Assembly (NCBI RefSeq): GCF_030445035.2
Contig: NC_080704.1
Span: 29,990,509 to 30,054,508, forward strand
Length of the DNA: 64,000 nucleotides
DNA from: Dasypus novemcinctus
Taxonomy: Eukaryota; Chordata; Mammalia; Cingulata; Dasypodidae
Direction: 5' to 3'
Positions 62,412 through 64,000 of the stretch are shown in pieces (the first letter of the stretch is position 1; each line of letters starts with the position of its first letter). A model generated the notes under the pieces. That model worked only from the letters and a program-made list of their open reading frames with translations, had not been told where the DNA came from and searched no databases. The translations under genes and the position numbers were made by a program.

Positions 62412-62615
62412 TGTTGCTGGGGGAAGGGGCAGGGTTTAGGGATTGGTGGCTGCTGTTGCTGGGGTGGGGGGCAGACTGGATTTTTCCGCCCACGCCTGGC
62501 TGTTGCTGCTGTCGGGGGAAGGGAAAAGGGCAGACTGGATTTTTCCGCCCACATCTGGCTGTTGCTGCTGTCGGGGGAGGGGAAAAGGGCAGACTGGAAT
62601 TTTCTGCCCTGCGCC
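62412..62615. repeat. 59-bp tandem array in U3
   Basis: 'gcagactgga' recurs at 62471, 62530 and 62589 (period 59). Partial related units with 'gctgttgctggggg' occur upstream from about 62402. The array lies in the U3 part, where LTR enhancers are often repeated. Confidence 0.9.
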
Positions 62616-63507
62616 TGCGCAGGGAGAAAGAAGAAGAAGGGTGCTGCCCCACAGGCATCGGGTGGCGCCATCCGGGAGGAGGGGCGGCCGCGGAAGCATG
62701 GCTGCCGAGAAGGGGAGACCCGAGGGCACTCTGCGCCCATGCCGAGCTCCCTTCAGGGGTGGCGGTGAGTCCGACCAGCCACCTTATTTTGGGGGCAGCG
62801 GCTTGGCCTACCGCGGCTGCTCCCCCGCCAGGCCAGCAAACCACACTTCAGCCCGAGGGGTGACCGCATTAGGAAACACCTCACATTCGCTGGGTTTTCT
62901 CATCCTTCACTGCCTCATTTCTGTGTGAACTGATTTAGGCTACCTACACTATCCTCTTTACCCTACATCTTGATATCCGCCACCATCTACTGGCTCTCCT
63001 ATATTCCACCTCCCACCTCCCTTTCTTCAATCCACGAAGGGTCTAAGTCTTAATTTCTAATACCTATGTTTTGTTTTCTGTCTGTTATCCACTCTTGAAA
63101 CTATTACCTTTCTTTTCTCTTTCCCTCTCTCACGAAATCAATAGCTTTTTAGCTCATACCATATTCCTCCCATGTTCAATCATCTACCTCATAATAGGTA
63201 CTCTACCTACTGCTATAACTCTACACAATTTACATGAATCTAACCTCCATCCTCCCAGATCTCATATTCTTGCTTTGTTAACATATATCACCAATACTAC
63301 TTTACACTTTTCCCTTGTTTACACAATTGCCTTTCCCCAACACTAATACTTTCCTTTAAAGTGAACTTAACCAACAACAAGAAACTAGAATAAGAAGAAA
63401 AAAGTGACAAAGAGAAGATATAACACCTATGCAAAAATAACAGCTAATTAACCTCCAAGAGCAGACAAAGAAGCTAAGGAACTGATTAAATCCGTCAAGA
63501 TATAGAG

Positions 63508-64000
63508 ATGACCAGAAAGCAACAAAAATCTACAAACCAAACCAGTAATCAGGAAAATATGGCTGAATCCAATCAACAAACCAATAATCATGAAGGGGAG
63601 CAAAACTTGGCACAAGCAATGAAAGATCTCAGAACATTTATCACCGACAAATTTGACGAAGTAATGAAAGAGGTTAACAACATGAAGACATCACTTGGAG
63701 GGGAAATTGCAGACATACGCAAAAACATAACAGATATGATGGGAATGAACACCACAGTTCAAGAAATCAAAAATACACTTGCAGCAAATATCAGCAGACT
63801 AGAAGAGACAGAGCAGAGAATTAGTGATGTGGAAGACAGTACATAAGAAATCAAACAGATAGTAGAAGGGGTCAATAAGAAGATAGAAAAAATCCAATTA
63901 GGATTTAGGGACCTGAATGACAACGCAAAATGCTCAAACATACGTATTATAGGCATTCCAGAAGGTGAAGAGAAGGGAAAGGGGTCAGAAGGAGTGTTGA
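63508..64000 (+). pseudogene. L1 ORF1 (ORF1p), in-frame stop, partial at window end
   Basis: ORF1p is the trimeric RNA-binding chaperone of L1. The frame starts at 63508 after an L1-type 5' UTR. The N-terminus is polar (MTRKQQKSTNQTS), followed by a heptad-rich coiled coil ('MKDLRTFITDKFDEVMKEVN' to 'LEETEQRISDVED', about residues 32-110). A TAA stop follows at 63844-63846. The same frame continues to the window edge and enters the RRM with 'SNIRIIGIPEGEE' (63935-63973). A single stop in an otherwise intact frame indicates a recent loss of function. The C-terminal domain is outside the window. Confidence 0.88.

Larger units (their letters stand above)
61909..62862 (-). mobile_element. GC-rich retroviral-type LTR, antisense in the L1 5' UTR
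   Basis: About 950 bp of GC-rich sequence with ends TGCGG...CCGCA splits the L1 5' UTR. On the minus strand a TATA-like CCTATAAAA lies at 62291-62299 and an AATAAA at 62268-62273, about 20 bp apart. This implies a very short R region, with the polyadenylation signal close to the TATA box, as in class II (betaretrovirus-like) LTRs. U3 would be at 62300-62862 and U5 at 61909-62260. Three tandem arrays lie inside. No viral gene is present, so it is a solo LTR. I see no convincing flanking duplication, so the edges are approximate. Open frames of up to 182 codons here are composition artefacts. Confidence 0.7.
60467..64000 (+). mobile_element. Nested L1: 5' UTR and start of ORF1, runs off the window
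   Basis: Near 60467 the ORF2 text is replaced by 'ggaggagacaagatggtcgc', which matches the standard start of mammalian L1 5' UTRs. A long 5' UTR follows (60467-61908 and 62863-63507), with a pyrimidine-rich part at 61640-61880 and 'aacaacaagaaactagaata' shortly before ORF1. It is interrupted by an antisense LTR. ORF1 starts at 63508. Net 5' UTR without the LTR is about 2.1 kb. The 3' end and its target-site duplication lie outside the window, so insertion of a full-length element is inferred. Confidence 0.8.

Noticed and set aside
62315..62863. 182-codon and overlapping 149-168-codon frames on both strands
   Set aside because: They lie in the GC-rich LTR with a 59-bp tandem array, giving repetitive peptides in several frames at once.
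61903..62868. 6-bp target-site duplication around the GC-rich LTR
   Set aside because: Flanks 'aataag' and 'ttagga' do not match well enough; the duplication is not claimed and the LTR edges are marked approximate.

Overview
This window is mammalian nuclear DNA from a xenarthran, most likely an armadillo of the Dasypus type. The main evidence is at least eleven copies (both strands) of a ~370-490 bp tRNA-derived SINE. Its body begins with a tRNA-like head (A-box-like 'tggcccagtgg', B-box-like 'ggttcaaacc') and ends in an AAATAAAT-rich tail; I recognise it as the armadillo DAS-III type. Shorter related tRNA SINEs, a xenarthran L1 subfamily, MaLR-type LTRs and ancient MIR, L2 and MLT1 repeats fit the same picture. 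The sequence is AT-rich and looks like intergenic or deep intronic DNA. I find no protein-coding host gene, no functional RNA gene, no CRISPR array and no prokaryotic operon. The long open frames in the window lie in SINE bodies, L1 ORFs or a GC-rich LTR.

Layout. 1-5 kb: old L1 3' ends, an older HAL1-like fragment, then a U6 snRNA/L1 chimeric retrocopy bounded by a 12-bp target-site duplication (4966-5155). 5-16 kb: an MLT1 LTR, a xenarthran L1 carrying a SINE and an LTR nested inside it, a second L1 3' end, and copies of an LTR family related to MaLR. 16-25 kb: further SINEs (including a dimeric one), MaLR/MLT1 LTRs and a degraded L1M. 25-38 kb: mostly unassigned AT-rich DNA, interrupted by one complete HAL1-type (ORF1-only) retrotransposon at 27267-30055 with a 14-bp target-site duplication and a small hAT-like transposon inside it. 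38-54 kb: L2, MLT1-like and antisense L1M relics carrying five minus-strand DAS SINEs, several with clean target-site duplications, plus a young minus-strand L1 3' UTR. 54-58.5 kb: an L2 relic (minus strand) invaded by an LTR and a SINE. 58.9-64 kb: the youngest region, an L1 ORF2 fragment cut off by a second, nested L1. The nested L1 has its 5' UTR and start of ORF1 in the window, and its 5' UTR is itself split by a ~950-bp GC-rich antisense retroviral-type LTR containing three tandem arrays.

The genes present are retrotransposon genes, all broken: ORF2 has an in-frame stop and loses its 3' end to the nested insertion, and ORF1 has one in-frame stop and runs off the window. The layout records layered retrotransposition driven by L1 machinery acting on itself, on HAL1, on SINEs and on U6 RNA. 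I found no undescribed biological system. The most notable objects are the U6-L1 chimera, the complete HAL1 element, the L1/LTR nest and a dimeric tRNA SINE bounded by one duplication. Repeat family names come from recognising consensus features by eye, and boundaries without a target-site duplication are approximate.
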